Shown here piece by piece: positions 25,268 through 38,750 of a stretch of 64,000 nucleotides of DNA. Source of the DNA: Benincasa hispida (Eukaryota > Streptophyta > Magnoliopsida > Cucurbitales > Cucurbitaceae); the NCBI RefSeq assembly GCF_009727055.1, contig NC_052357.1:5645589-5709588 (forward strand). The letters are read 5' to 3'. The notes beneath the pieces are model-generated. The model was not told where the DNA came from. It made no database searches and was given only the letters and a program-made list of their open reading frames with translations. Position 1 is the stretch's first letter; each line of letters opens with the position of its first letter. A program made the position numbers and the translations under genes.

Positions 25268-25543
25268 GGGCTATTAGCTCAGTGGTAGAGCGCGCCCCTG
25301 ATAATTGCGTCGTTGTGCCTGGGCTGTGAGGGCTCTCAGCCACATGGATAGTTCAATGTGCTCATCAGCGGCTGACCCTGAGATGTGGATCATCCAAGGC
25401 ACATTAGCATGGCGTACTTCTCCTGTTTGAACCGGGGTTTGAAACCAAACTTCTCCTCAGGAGGATAGATGGGGCGATTCAGGTGAGATCCAATGTAGAT
25501 CCAACTTTCTATTCACTCGTGGGATCCGGGCGGTCCGGGGGGG
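25268..25543 (+). pseudogene. trnI-GAU: Plastid trnI-GAU 5' exon plus intron start (fragment)
   Basis: Starts GGGCTATTAGCTCAGTGG, the acceptor and D-arm part of plastid tRNA-Ile, and runs through the GAT anticodon (...CCCCTGATAA, to about 25304), then into the group II intron. The intron breaks off at a G run near 25543 and the 3' exon is absent, so no tRNA can be made. In the plastid this tRNA decodes isoleucine. Confidence 0.9.
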
Positions 25544-25747
<204 letters not shown>

Positions 25748-25760
25748 AAGTACTACTAAT

Positions 25761-28321
25761 TGAAAAATCAAACTGTATTGAAAGAAATATAAATACTTGC
25801 CATTGAAGTGCATTTTAATCTAATTTTATTTCGAGTGTTTAATAAAAATTATTTTTTTAATATTTTTTTTTTTTTTTGAGCTATCCATAAATTACAAAAT
25901 TACAAAATATCTTTCTTGTTTTGAATGATTGTTTTTTAAAATAATAAAGAACCAATATGGTTCAAAGTTCAAACCAACTAGAACTATAAATTCAAAATAT
26001 CCCAAAGTCAAAATCATATGTAGCAGCAACACACACACGCTTATGACTTCAAGTTTATTCATCCATATCCTAATACATAAATAAAATCAAGTGGTATTAA
26101 ATTATCATAATCGAATAAATATTTACGGGGTAGATAATTAACGTATTTCTTTTTAAATCATGTGCTTAATGGACCAATTCAATATTATAAATTATGGTTG
26201 CATTTGCTGTCCACTTGATTTTAGATTTTGCTTTTTTTTTTTTTTTCCTCACTATAATAATTTGCTTTATTGTTATTATGTTTTATTTATAAAAATTAAG
26301 TTTATAAATATCCCCTCTATGCCATCCATCTCCTACTCGTATTTTCAAAATCTAAGTAAAGATTTTCTTCCCTTCGAAAATAAGTTTCAAATGTTTAATT
26401 AACGAAATTCATAGTAAAAATTATTTTAAAAAGAATTTACATGATTTTTTTAAATTGAAAAACAACGTTGTTATTGTACATAATGTAATTAGTTAGCGCA
26501 TGATGTAAAATGATTATAAAATAGTTAAAATCACCTTTATCATTTTTTAATACGAAACATGTTTTTAATCATTGAAAAATAACTATGATTATATTAAAAT
26601 TGCATTTAAAAATATAAACTTATTAAATTAATCTGAAATAGTTAAATGTATGTTTTATAGTGATTGTGAATATGACAAAATCACTCTCAAACATAAATTT
26701 ACTGACACATTTGAGAGTAATTTTAATTATTAAATTTGTTTTTTTATTTTAATTTTTTTTGAAAATATGATTTTTTCAATATTTCAAATATATTGTGATA
26801 GTATGAATTTTACACTTCAAGCATAAAATCAAATATTAAATATATTTCAATTATCAAAAACTTGTTTTTGAGCTAACTACTTCCAATCATGTTTTTTTTT
26901 TCCTTCTAATGAAACATGTTCTAAGACTTGAATGTGAATGAATTTGTAACAAAAAAATTTTAGATTTGTAATTTATACCAAACTTAAATTACAATATGTG
27001 AACAAAAAACTAAAATCAGAGTCGTTTTGTGGGTCCCACTTGGAAGGGGCAAAGTCGACAAATTGGAAAAAGTTGCTGATTATTTTGAATGAGACGCTAT
27101 TTTGATATAACCACTTGTGCCACTTGCTTTCTTTTAACAACAACACGCACTGACGTGGCTCTAACTAACCTACCTTGAGTTGTTTCCTTTTAAATAGAGT
27201 CCACGAATCAAGTTGCCCTTTCCCCATAATATTATATATTATATATTTATTTTTTTTGGTTAGGTTATATATATATATATATAACTTTTGTGAAAGTAAT
27301 AATTTAATCTCTAAATTTTAGCATTTTATAACTTAGTCTTTATATTTTTAAATTCATAATAATTAATCCCTAACGTTCATTAAAATAGATGTCAATTTTT
27401 ATTATTTTATGATATAGATATTGTATTTTATAAAAATATTGAGTTTCTAATTAGTTTACCAATTTATTTATAAGAATCTCATTAAATCTTAACATTAATT
27501 TCTATAATAGAAACTAAATTATTATAAATTTTAAAATATTACATAGTAAATAAATTGGGAGAAGAAATTAAAATTAAAATTAAAGTTCAGGGACTAAATT
27601 ATTACATAGTAAAGTTCAGGGACTATTATAAAATTAAAGTTTTAGAAATTAAAATATAGGGACTAAAAATGATTTTTAACCCTTCAATTATTTTTATTAA
27701 AATTTGCGATGATATGGAAATAAGGGAGAAGAAAAAAAAAATGCATAGTTCTTTGGGCCTGAAGAGATCCGATGTTATCCAATCCACCATGTGTGGTGTT
27801 GGGCCCACGATGGCCCATTGTGGGCCCATAGAATATTTATATTCGAAAACTTGCAACTTGTCTTGTGTTGTGCCTAGAATGAAATATTATTGAAAGTAAT
27901 AGGGAAAAGACTTGGGTCAAGTGGCATGCATCTATCTATTGTGTAGACCATATTGCACCTACATATTGTTTAAAAATGAATGCGATAATTTAGATAAAAG
28001 GGAGTATAAGACTTAGATGTATCATAGGTTACATTCAGATATTGCTCAAATAATATTTGAGAAAAAATTATATATTTTGCTTCGTTCTATTTCCATAATG
28101 ATTAAAAAAAAAAGTCGATGAGTATCCTTCTTTCATCTACAAAATTATTGATGTGACGATTTTATTCACTAGTAAATAATTTTTTCTTCTTAATGTGTAC
28201 AAAGCAAGTTGTCATTATTCTTCGATTTTTTATTTTTTGTTTTTAAATAATATCCAGCTCTTTACCTCGATCCTTCTATCCCCATAAGTGAGAATTTAGA
28301 TGGAAGACCACTCACTCTAAA
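25761..28321. other. AT-rich spacer
   Basis: No gene recognised. It has an (AT)n tract at 27265-27283, dispersed-repeat words near 27300-27660 and a short moderate-GC patch at 27010-27230 containing 'ctgacgtgg' and a TTTAAATAG TATA-like word. Frames of 74-80 codons have no motif. Confidence 0.45.
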
Positions 28322-28829
28322 TGTTAATCGTTGTCAATTCTAAATCTCAATCATTATTGTGTGGTGAAAGATCCACTATCTTGAAAGCAAAATCGGCGCA
28401 ACTTTGATGCTAAATCGCCAGAAGCCGGTTATTCCCCAAGGTTAACACAACACCTTTTTCAGACATGCACTCGTCGAAGAATGATTGAAATTGAGTGAAA
28501 ACTTTGCTCAAAATTAAATCATTTTTAATAGAGATAAATATCATGCCAAACTCAAATCTCACCCTTGAAAACTAAAACAACTATTTTTCCTTTTTATAAG
28601 AATCCAACAAAACCGTTTTTCTAAATTAAATGTGGAGAACATTTCAGATCTTAATTAAATACAAAAACTTTTCATATCTAAATTAAATAGGAAAATATTT
28701 CATATCTAAATGAAATACAGAAAACTGTTTTCAAATTTAAATTAAATATGCAAATACATTTAGAAATCTTTGGCTAATTTTATGACAAGTTATTCCAGCA
28801 AATGACTAATTGACTAGTCATTTGCAACA
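28322..28829 (-). repeat. 3' LTR of copia element N (508 bp)
   Basis: Element sense starts TGTTGCAAATGACTAGTC at 28829 and ends ...TTAACA at 28322. It aligns without large gaps to 32942-33298 over about 350 bp ('caatcattattgtgt', 'gatccactac/atctt', 'ggttaacacaa', 'atcatgccaaactcaaatctc'). Confidence 0.75.
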
Positions 28830-29179
28830 ATCCCCTACGAATGACTAACAAATTAAAAACAATAAATAATTTATTTGAGCAAATATAGAAGAATAAACTT
28901 AAATATCAATATCTTTCGATTTGAATGGATGCATAGTGAAGTAGGGCAACAACTTGATTAAAGAAAGTGAGTTACCTCTTGAACTTTCAATAACTATGAT
29001 TGACACCCCCCAACACGTTTTACTCCTTAAATTTCCATCGATTCCGCAATAAAAGCGTGTTATTTAAGGCCATACACATAGAACATCAGGTCAATGTGAA
29101 AGCTCTAGAAAAAGACTCTTAAACTTTTCCATAGCAGGCGACCACACTTTCACAATCACGTTAATTGCTTCATCAAATC

Positions 29180-29460
29180 TATCGCAATAAACCATTAAAA
29201 ACTAAGCTATGAAGACTTCATATCTAGTCTATACTAGGACTAACTTCATCAAGTCTGTCAAAGACAAACCACTCAAATACTGAGCTATGACGACTTTACA
29301 ATTATCCATTAAGTCCATACCAGGACCACCCAAAGGAAGGGCTATGGAAATTTTAAAGGTTTTAGTTCTGTCCATCAAGTCCGTACGAGAACCACCCAAA
29401 TGAAGAGCTATGGACTATCAAGTCTGTCGCAATAGACCACCTAGATAAAGGGCTATCGAC
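29180..29460. repeat. Degenerate tandem repeat in element N 3' region
   Basis: Four or five diverged units of about 60-80 bp, each with variants of 'atcaagtctgtc', 'agaccacc' and 'gggctatggac'. They lie between the RNase H end and the 3' LTR, that is, in the element's 3' untranslated part. Confidence 0.6.
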
Positions 29461-29499
29461 CACTATAATGGTTTGAGTCTCATACTTGTTGAAAATTCT

Positions 29500-30420
29500 A
29501 GAATTACTCTTGTTGTTAGGCCTTTAGTGAGAGGATCTGCACAATTCCTCTTAAACCTTACAGTGAAATAATCCTCATTTCAGTAATTGTTCCACAGCTT
29601 CATGCCTAAGGCATATATACCTCTCTTGCCATCATACACATTATTCTTGACAATTCATATGGCAGCTCGTGAATCACAGTGCAAAGAGACTAGTACTAAT
29701 GTCCACCCACAATGGTACATCTCCCAGTAGACTTCTAAGCCACTCATACTGATGCCCTCCACAATGGTGCATCTCCCAGTAGGATTCTAAGACACCCAGT
29801 CTCTTGTCCTGCTAACTCTAGAGTAATAAATTCAGACTCCATGGTGAACTTTGCTATACAAGTTTGTTTTGCAAACTTCCATGAAATAACTCCTCTACCT
29901 AATAAGAACACATCCACTAGTAAAGCTTATTTCGTCGGTTTAGTTACCCAGTATGTATACACTACCCTTCTAGTATGGTAGGAAAATATTAGAATGCAAA
30001 CATAATCTATTGTACCATCAAGATACCTTAATAAACAACGAAGAAAAATCAATCTTTAATCATAGGTCTATTATAGTTCATAAAAACATAACACTTCCTA
30101 TAATCTTTGCATATTCAGATCGAGAAACACTATCTTCCTTATTTTTCTTAAGATTCATACTAGCATCATAAGGTGTTCTGATAGGAGAATCATTAAATCA
30201 ATCAAATCTCATTTTTCAATGTGTGATCAATATAAATAAAATCCATTTTCAGTTTTCCTCATCTTAACACCAAGTGTCACACCATCTTCACCTAAATATT
30301 TCATTTCAAATTGTGAGGACATAAATAATTTTATATTGTTACTTACATATATGTTTGTATCAAAGATCAATATACCATCAACATAGAAATGGATAATCAT
30401 ACAATCAGCTCAAATAAATT
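29500..30420 (-). pseudogene. Copia RT / RNase H remnants (element N)
   Basis: On the minus strand, FYVDGI at 30371-30388 matches the RT active-site box (YVDD) with the second Asp replaced by Gly, followed by LIF. Further on, SLHCDSRAAI near 29660-29690 matches the RNase H CDSQAAI motif, and ADPLTKG at 29521-29541 is the usual copia C-terminus. Several stops and indels separate these pieces, so no intact product is possible. Confidence 0.7.
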
Positions 30421-30779
30421 TGAATAAACACATGTATCAAATGATATTAACATATATTCACATAATCAATTCAAACAACTTGAGTAAATACTTCTTTACA
30501 TCCATGCAATGTATATACAGATCCTATTAAGGGTTTATAATGGCTATTTCAAATATTTTAGTCATATGAGAATATGCATAAAAATATTTGAAGATTCATT
30601 TGAACCTAACTGGTTTGTTTCCTTTCAGAAATTGAAGATCCATGTTTAATTCATAATGTCTCTTCAAAAGATTCTAAATCAACAACCATAAATCAACTAT
30701 CTTCATTTTCTCTTTTTAAGATCCTAGACATGCATACTTTTAATTAATTGAAATTCTATATTACCCATGATCATCTACT

Positions 30780-31200
30780 TATCAAATAAATTTGATGATC
30801 CTCTCCTTATCTAATAAATGTGGGACTTTTGGTCGCATTCCCAACATTCCTCCCTTCGAACAAAGGACCATCGAGCCTTCCCTCAAATAGTCATTCATCC
30901 GCTTAACTCTTGTCTAGGCTAACTCCTCTTCATTAAGGCACGCTGCCTATCTGACAGAGTTCAACTATAGATCATACCACGACATAATTTTGAGGCTCCA
31001 CTACATGTTTACTCATAAACTAGGGACATGGCTTTAATACCACTTGTTAGGGACAACAATCCTCCAAATATCTCCACAGTGGTATGATATTGTCTACTTT
31101 GGTCATAAGCCCTCATGACTTTGATTTTGGTTCCACCTTAAAAGGCTTCATACCAATGAAGATAACTATCCTCACTTATATACCCATCAAGATATTGAAA
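30780..31200 (-). mobile_element. TRIM-like miniature LTR element (partial)
   Basis: On the minus strand, an LTR end ...CCTAACA at 31045 is followed by a PBS-like TGGTATTAAAGC (31031-31042), about 185 bp of internal DNA, a purine tract (GAAGGGAGGAA) and a new LTR start TGTTGGGAATGCGAC at 30846. The internal part is far too short to code. Words such as 'ggtatgatattgtc' and 'tgtgggact' recall plant TRIM elements. Both LTRs fade out, so outer limits are approximate. Confidence 0.55.
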
Positions 31201-33298
31201 AAAAAAATTATAAAATATTACACATTTTATAGCTAGACAATGTCTCAACTACCATCAGAATTCTACAAGCTTCCACATAAAATGATGGATTTTACATATA
31301 TTCATACTACAAGCAAGTTAGATGATGGTCAAAAGAATGTATAGTGCCAAACTTAATTTAAAAGTAACAATAATACTTTATAGAGTTAATTAATGGCCAT
31401 ACATATAATTTATGACATAAATCATGCTCAAGTAGATCACAATAGCATCTTATTTAAGATAATATAGTTTACTACTCATGAAATATTCAAATATGTACCA
31501 TTAAATTTATATTGAATATCATGTTATAAAATAAAATTGCTAAATTTTCATACCAAATGTAAAAATTAAATTTGTAGAACAATCGGAAAAACCACCAATA
31601 TGTGAGCTAACTACATCAGCATATGCCACATCAACCTCATCAATCAAGAGAAAACTTAACCCAACAGTTCAACAAAGAGATTGCAGATCAACAATCAACA
31701 CCTCAAACCATGGAATGATGCATAATTTCTTACCAAATTTCCAATGGCTATAATATCTAGTATTGCAAATGTTACTTTCCTTGTTTGAATATTACACATA
31801 GGAAAACCTCACAATTTTCCTTACGTAATAGCTCTCACCATGAGCATATTTCTCTACTTTATATATCCTTCTTTTTGAGAAAATAGTCCCTAGTACATTT
31901 TACAACTAATGTACCGTTGGCCTTTTCTCAAAACTAATGGTGAATTAATTATTAGAAAGATTATTATAATTCTTTCCTTGTATTTAGGAGCTCTCCTTTG
32001 AGCATTATGGTTTGGACTTTTCAGGAGGCTTGTAGACAATTGGTCATATAAGAAAAAATAAATTCTTTGGTTATTGTAATTGTATGACAAAATTGCCTAA
32101 ATAGAGTTCAAGAAGTCTCTATCACGTTGAACTCAATTTTTAACCCATCAAAATATCTTCAACATAAATTAAACTTAATCGAGTCAAGAAAAAGGTCACT
32201 AGCATCATCATCCAAATTGACGATGATAGTTAACCACAAAGTTCAATATCATGCAAGACCCATTTATTCCAAAAATTATATCACAATAACATAGTCAACA
32301 TAAATTAATCACTAATTTGTTCATCACAAAGTGGAAATTATATATGTTGAGTTGTCTCTCCAAGTTCCTTAAATTATATCTCTCTTCATTTTTTATCATC
32401 CTTTATTAATCTCAAAAGAAGAATCATAGTATAATATCACTCAATATTTTTTCCCAACACAATTCATTCATAAAGAACAAAGCAAGCTAACAATCCAATT
32501 ATGCTTATATGCTAAAAAGATAAATTGACCTCTTAATTTTGTACCTCTTCATTCATTAAATCCAAGCTGATCGATGATTTCAGATTCGAAGTACCTCATC
32601 GACATCCAAAGAGATGGCTTTCTCCTAAAAAAAGAACGTCATGCATCATTTCCTCCATCGACATCCATCACGAACTCGATTTGGGATTCATCAAGTTCTA
32701 AATTGATTGACTTGACTGAGATGATCGCAAATATGGATTCCAATTCAAACTTGATCATGAGATGAACCTTTTTGAATCCAATTAAGTGCTTTTCTGGCAA
32801 CCAAATCTAGTTTGGAGCAGTTGTAAAGATGAGAATGGTATGAGATCCGTTGATAGTTCCAGTGTTCTTGATTCAATCTGGAGAGGGAGATCGAAGATGG
32901 AGGTGCAATCGATCGGTATTATTTAATTTTTGCTTTCAAATTGTTAGTTATAATCAATTTCGGATATCAATCATTATTGTGTCGTAGAAGATCCACTACC
33001 TTGACAGCAAAATTGGTGCGATCTCAGTTCTAAATCGCTAGAAGTTGGTTGCTCCCAAAGGTTAACACAATACCTTTCTCAGACGTGATGTCGAAAAAGA
33101 ATTGGAATCGAGTAAAAATTTTGCTCATAATTAAATTATTTTTAATAGAGAGAAATATCATGCCAAACTCAAATCTCACCCTTCAGAACTAAAACAACCA
33201 TTTTTCCTTTTTATAAGAATCTAATAAAAATGTTTTTCTAAATTAAATGTAAAAAATGTTTCAGATCTTAATTAAATACGAAAAATGTTTCATATCTA

Positions 33299-33359
33299 AC
33301 AGAGGCTAGAGAGACAGAGAGTTGAGAGGGAGGTGAGGTTTTGGTTCACGTCTTCAACA
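33299..33359 (-). repeat. 3' LTR stub of element P (61 bp)
   Basis: Matches the first 60 bp of P's 5' LTR at 63909-63969 ('gaggctagagaga', 'ggttttggttca', 'gtcttcaaca'). It then joins abruptly the truncated 5' LTR of element N, marking a deletion breakpoint. Confidence 0.75.
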
Positions 33360-33399
33360 AATCTCCCTCTTGAAGCAAAATCACCTTGAGGTCTTCAAT

Positions 33400-33763
33400 A
33401 TTCGGTAATTATTTTCCTTTATTTAAGTCTACCATTTTAAGTAGACTTAGACAATGATCGAACTTAGGTCTTGGTAAGGCTTTGGTTAGAAGTCACCTGT
33501 AGTATCTTCTGTTTTAACCTTCTGTATGTTAACTATTCCCTTTTCTATAATATCTCTGACAAATAATAGCTTTACATTAATATGTTTTGTTCTGTCATGG
33601 TATTGCTGATATTTAGTTAAATGGATTGCACTCTAGTTATCACATAATATCTCTACTGATTCTTGTATGTAGCCTAACTTAGTAATTAAACCTTGTAGCC
33701 AAAATGCTTCTTTAACTGCTTCTGATACTAGTATGAACTCAACCTCAGTAGTTAATAGAGTTG
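33400..33763 (-). pseudogene. Copia RNase H C-terminal fragment (element P)
   Basis: The minus strand reads LLTTEVEFILVSEAVKEAFW, then LQGLITKLGYIQESVEILCD, then a stop, then the conserved AIHLTKYQ-like region and HDRTKHINVK-like helix typical of the copia RNase H end. It lies just upstream of the polypurine tract and 3' LTR. Its upstream edge is cut by LTR A at 33764. Confidence 0.8.
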
Positions 33764-35981
33764 TTGGGATTGGTATCCTAAATTTCTCTTGTATTCTCAT
33801 AGTTTGTAAACTCTGTATAAACAATTTGTTATTTTATGAGCATACACTCAATCCAATAAACAAAGATCCTAGGTTATTTTATGTAATTTAAACATGTATG
33901 TAGAGACATACAGGTGGATCATATTTAAATGATAACCTAAATGGTCTGTTGTAGATGGATAAGATTATGTACCTTATCCTGGTGACACTATGGAGATATG
34001 TGAACTCGCTTTATACTTATTACAAAGTATTGTAAAGTGCTACAAATGATATAGTCCTAATCATTTATGTGGAGATATGTGAACGGGGGTGTCCTATACA
34101 AAGAGTTTGTATAAGACAAGACCACGAAATGAATAGTCTCATTATATAATGCCATTCATAGTAGAGATTTGTATTTCACCAGGATGACCATAAGTGACAT
34201 GACCTGAACCCTAAGTGAGTTATGAACTCTTGGTTATGAAAGTGGTCATTTGATTTTGTGGGTGAGAGTGGTCAGATCACCAACTCAATATGCCTACCAT
34301 TTTGGGGATTCGTTTGATTAGGGAGTTGGGAACACAACTACACAAGACAAAATTCACTCTTTCCCTAATGTCGGGGTAAGTTGATAAATTGCTCCCTTAA
34401 GAGTTGCTTTTGGGGCTTGAGCAATGTGGTACCACACTCTTTATTGATCCAAGAGGGGTTTGGTCATAGTTAGACTATGACTTATTATTCATTAGAGAGA
34501 TCAGTGGTACTTAAGGAGTTAGATGTAACTATAGGGGCAAAATGATAATTTTGGTCCTAGTTGTACTTACGAGCAATTTGTGAAGGGTCATCACATTGTT
34601 AACTGGTTATATCCAATGGACACAGAAATATATCTGTAGTGCGAAGAGTGTAGTTGTCGGTATTTAATGGAGTGATTAGCAGTTAATTGATGTTGAGTAA
34701 TGTAATTAAAAAAGTTTAATTAATTATTCAGGTACCATTGGAGCTTCAATATACAGGTCCATAAGATCCCTTCTGTAACTCAACTGAGATTATTGAGAAT
34801 TAATTTTGGATTAATTTGAATTTTTCAAATTAATGGAGGGATTAATTATATATATGATATAATTAATTTAAGTTAATTATATGTGATATAATATATATAA
34901 TGTATTCTATACATTATAATATAAAGTTTACTTTGAGAGGAATCAAATATTTGAATACGATTCAAATACTAATTATATAGGTTTGATTCATATAATTATA
35001 TTTAATATAAATTTGATTTATATTAAATGTCATAAATGATGGAGAGTATTCAAATTATAGGTTATATGTTATATAGTATATGTTGGGCTGTATATCCTAA
35101 AACTCGTAGATTATAATGTTAAACATTTTCTATTATCAATAAAGATGTTATTGATATTTATTTAATAAAATTGTTTTTGAAGATGTAGATTGCACTCGTA
35201 AAGACTACATCCAATAAACTAAGATCCATGGTTATTACTGAATACTTGAACTTTATGTGGAGACATAAAGATGGATCAAGTTTGAGAAAATAGCCAAAAC
35301 GATCTATAGTATATAAATAAGGCCGGATGTCTTATTTTGGTAACACTATTGGATGCGACCCACTTTGTAGTTGTTACAATTTATTGTAAAATGCTACAAA
35401 CGAAGTGATCCTGATTCGTTCATGTAGTGACATGAGGAGCGGGGGCGTCCTATTTAATGAGTTTGCATAAGATCAGACCAAGAAATAAGTCACTTTTACT
35501 TTATAACATTGTTTACTCTTTAAAACTACTGCTTCAAATCGATGACCTAGGTAACTCGACCTTAATCCTGGGCTAATTATGAACTCCTATTTATTCGGGA
35601 TCATCCTTAGATTTGCATAGGTGAAGATTGGCTCAACAGCGTCGACTCAATAAGCCTCCCATTTCGGGGGTAAGATCGGGTAGATAGTTAGGGACATAAG
35701 ATGCATGATGGAATTTACACCTATCTTATTTAGGGATAGTAGAGAGGTTGTTCTCTTAAGTATTGAATCCAGGTCTTGAACCAAGGGGCCCACCCTTTCA
35801 TTGTCCCAAGAGGGACTCGGTTTAGTAATTGGATCACAAAACAATTGTTCATTAGAGGATCAGTGAAACTTAAGGAGCAAGATGTAATTTCAGGGGTAAA
35901 ATAGCATTTGACCCAACCGTTATTACGAACAACCTGTGAATGGTCGACTTACTAATTATGGTCAAATCAAGTGGACATAAA

Positions 35982-38024
35982 TATTGGGGTTGATGCCTTA
36001 AATCTCGTAATGTCCTGTAGTTTGTAAACATCTGTATGAACAAATGTTTTGTGATTTATAATGTAAGATATTTTATTCACTTTAGTCTATGAAATATGAG
36101 ATATTTTAGTTGCATCATTAACCACAAACCAATAAACTAAGATCCATGGTTATCGTTGTAACTTAAGTATGTATGTGGAGACATACAAGTGGATCGTGCT
36201 TTAAGTGATAACCTAAATGGTCTGTAGTATATGGATAAAGGAGGGAAACCATATCCTGGTGACACTATGACTGTGGTCCGCTTTGTAGGTGTTACAAATG
36301 TTGTAAAGTGCTACAACTTGTCTGATCTGATCATTCGTTTATTAGACATGCGAGCGGGGACGCTCTATATAAAGGAGTTTGTATAAGACCGAACCATGAA
36401 ATGTTTAGTTTCGTTATATAATGTCGTTCATGACAGAGACTTTCATTTCACTAGGATGACCATAGTAACATGACCTTAATCCTGAGTGAGTTGTGAACTC
36501 CTGCCTATGACGGCGGTTCTTTTATTTGCATGGATGCGAGTGGCCAGATTGCCGACTCAAACCTACCACTTTGGGGATTCGTCTGATTGGAGAGCTGAGA
36601 ACTCAACTACACAAGACGGAATTCACTTCTTCCCCGAAGCAGGGGTAAGTAGATAAATTGCTCCCTTAAAGGCTGATTCCAGAGTTTGAACAATGTGGCG
36701 CCATACCTTCTCTTAGCCCAAAAAAGGTTTAGTCATAGTAGGACTATGATATATTGTTCATTAGAGAAATCAGTGGTACTTAAGAAGTTAGATGTGACTA
36801 TAGGGGCAAAAAAACAAATTGGCCCAACTATATTTACGATTGATTTGTGAAGGGTCATCGTACTATTGATTGGTTATATCTGATGGACACAGAAATATAT
36901 TTGTAGTGCGAAGAGTGTAGCTGTCAATCTTTAGTGGGGTGCCTGGCAGTTAACAGATGGTGGATATTGTGATTAAAGAGTTTAGTAAGTTATTCATGTA
37001 CCATTAGAGCTTCAAGCTACAAGTCTATAAGGTCCCTTTGGTAGCTCAATGGATTCATGTTGAGAATAAGTTGTTGGGTTAGTTTGAAGTGCTCAAATTA
37101 ACAAAAGGGAATTTGATTATATATATGATATAATTAAATTAATTCAATTATATGTGATATAATTGATATAATGTATTTGATATATTATTTGATTGGAGGA
37201 ATTAATATAAATATGATTTATATTAAATGCCATAAAGGAGAAAAAGAATTATAGTTTATATGTTGCATATGATGTAATATTAAAACTATAGGTTATAAAT
37301 ATAATATGATAAATTAGTTATTATATTTATTTATAATAAATTAATTATGAGATAATTGATTTTAGTTTTTTCTCCAATAATCGACTTAGTGGTTGGTTAT
37401 ACATGGTTTATGACCAACTGATGGATAAAGAAGAAAAAGAGTTTTTCATTATTCATTCCATACAACACATGGATCGAGTGATCATTTTCATATTCAAGAG
37501 AGTAAACAATTGTCATCGAGTTTACTATACGATAGTTACTCGTTACTAAATGATCGAGTACTCAAATCTATATGATAAGCCTATTCCTTCTGTGGCATAC
37601 TCGATCGTTTAGTTCCTCTATCCCTCTACCCAAATCCATATAGAGCCCACACCTCCTAGATTCTCACTCCGAGAATACCAAAGTAGTATTGTGGTAGTGT
37701 TGAATTTCGTTCGAGGGTCGAGGATCGAGGATCGAGTTTTACTCGATTGTGATCGAGGTTTTTCCAGGTAGTGTTATTTGTTGGTTTGATCGTTGCGTTT
37801 GTGTTGTTGGATGCATTGGTGTTCGATCGAGGGAAATACTAAAAGAAAAGGATTCTTCAAAGGTATTGTACTCGATCCTTTGTTTGTTCATTTAAGAAGC
37901 ATGTTGTAATTTAGTCTTTGATGCATAAATGTTATGTTTGATTGTAAATGTTCATGTTCTTTCACAATGGAATTTGGAACAATCCACTTTCGCTCATCGG
38001 TTCTCTAAATTTAGAGTTTTTTCA
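35982..38024 (+). repeat. LTR C inserted in LTR B (2043 bp)
   Basis: Interrupts B within its 'gtggacaaaaatatatctacag' block. B resumes with no lost bases if the duplication is ATAAA (35977-35981) / AGAAA (38025-38029), one mismatch. An AAATA duplication with slightly shifted ends is also possible. Ends read TA(TG-like)...CA. It is a solo LTR of the A/C/D/E family. Confidence 0.7.
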
Positions 38025-38750
38025 AGAAATATATCTACAGTGAGGAGAATGCAACTATCGAGCTATAGTAGTCTGTCTCGGTAGTTAACGAATATTGATT
38101 AATTCGGTCTAAAGAGTTTAGCCAATTAATCTCAAATCGTTAGAACTCATGACCTGTAGGTCTATAAGGTCCCTCTCTTAGCTCGTAAACCTTGGATTAG
38201 TGAATTGAGTATTTTTGAAATGTTCAAAATCGAAATAAAGGTTTCAATTTGAAGTGTTCAAATTGAAAGTAGGGTTTGAATTTGAAATGTTCAATTTCAA
38301 ATTAGGGTTTGGATAATTATATTCGATATAATTAACATTTAATCTTATTGAAATTAAACGAAATTGGATAATTTAATATATTTAAATATTGATTACATGA
38401 ATAGGATTTATGTTTAAAATTAGGTGTTTGGTTAATTTAATATATGATATTAAATTTTTATCTAATTAATTAAATTTGTTTAATTAATTAAAATCAAATT
38501 AATTTTCAATTTTCAATTCAATTTTAGAAATTTAATATTGGAATTGATTGATTTTTAATTAAATAAAAAGAAATTGAAAATTAATATTTTAGTTTGTAGA
38601 AAAATCCACAAAATGAGTTGCTTGGTGGATTAATCCTAAATTCAAGACCTATCCCATTATGAAAATATAAATCGAAGTGTCAAAATGCTACCTCCTTAAG
38701 TGCTTGCATGTATATGATACATGAAAAGCTCCTAATTTCTGAGATGGAGG

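Larger units (their letters stand above)
28322..33298 (-). mobile_element. Copia element N (degraded, minus)
   Basis: Two similar LTRs in the same orientation flank remnants of copia pol: 28322-28829 (3' LTR) and 32942-33298 (truncated 5' LTR). The polypurine-like GTAGGGGAT lies just inside the 3' LTR start on the minus strand. RNase H and RT motifs survive near 29500-30400. No clear initiator-Met PBS follows the 5' LTR end, and most of gag and integrase is unrecognisable. 31210-32930 holds AT-rich internal sequence with no identifiable domain. Confidence 0.65.

Noticed and set aside
25268..25305. A functional tRNA-Ile gene
   Set aside because: Only the 5' exon and part of the intron are present; the 3' exon is missing.
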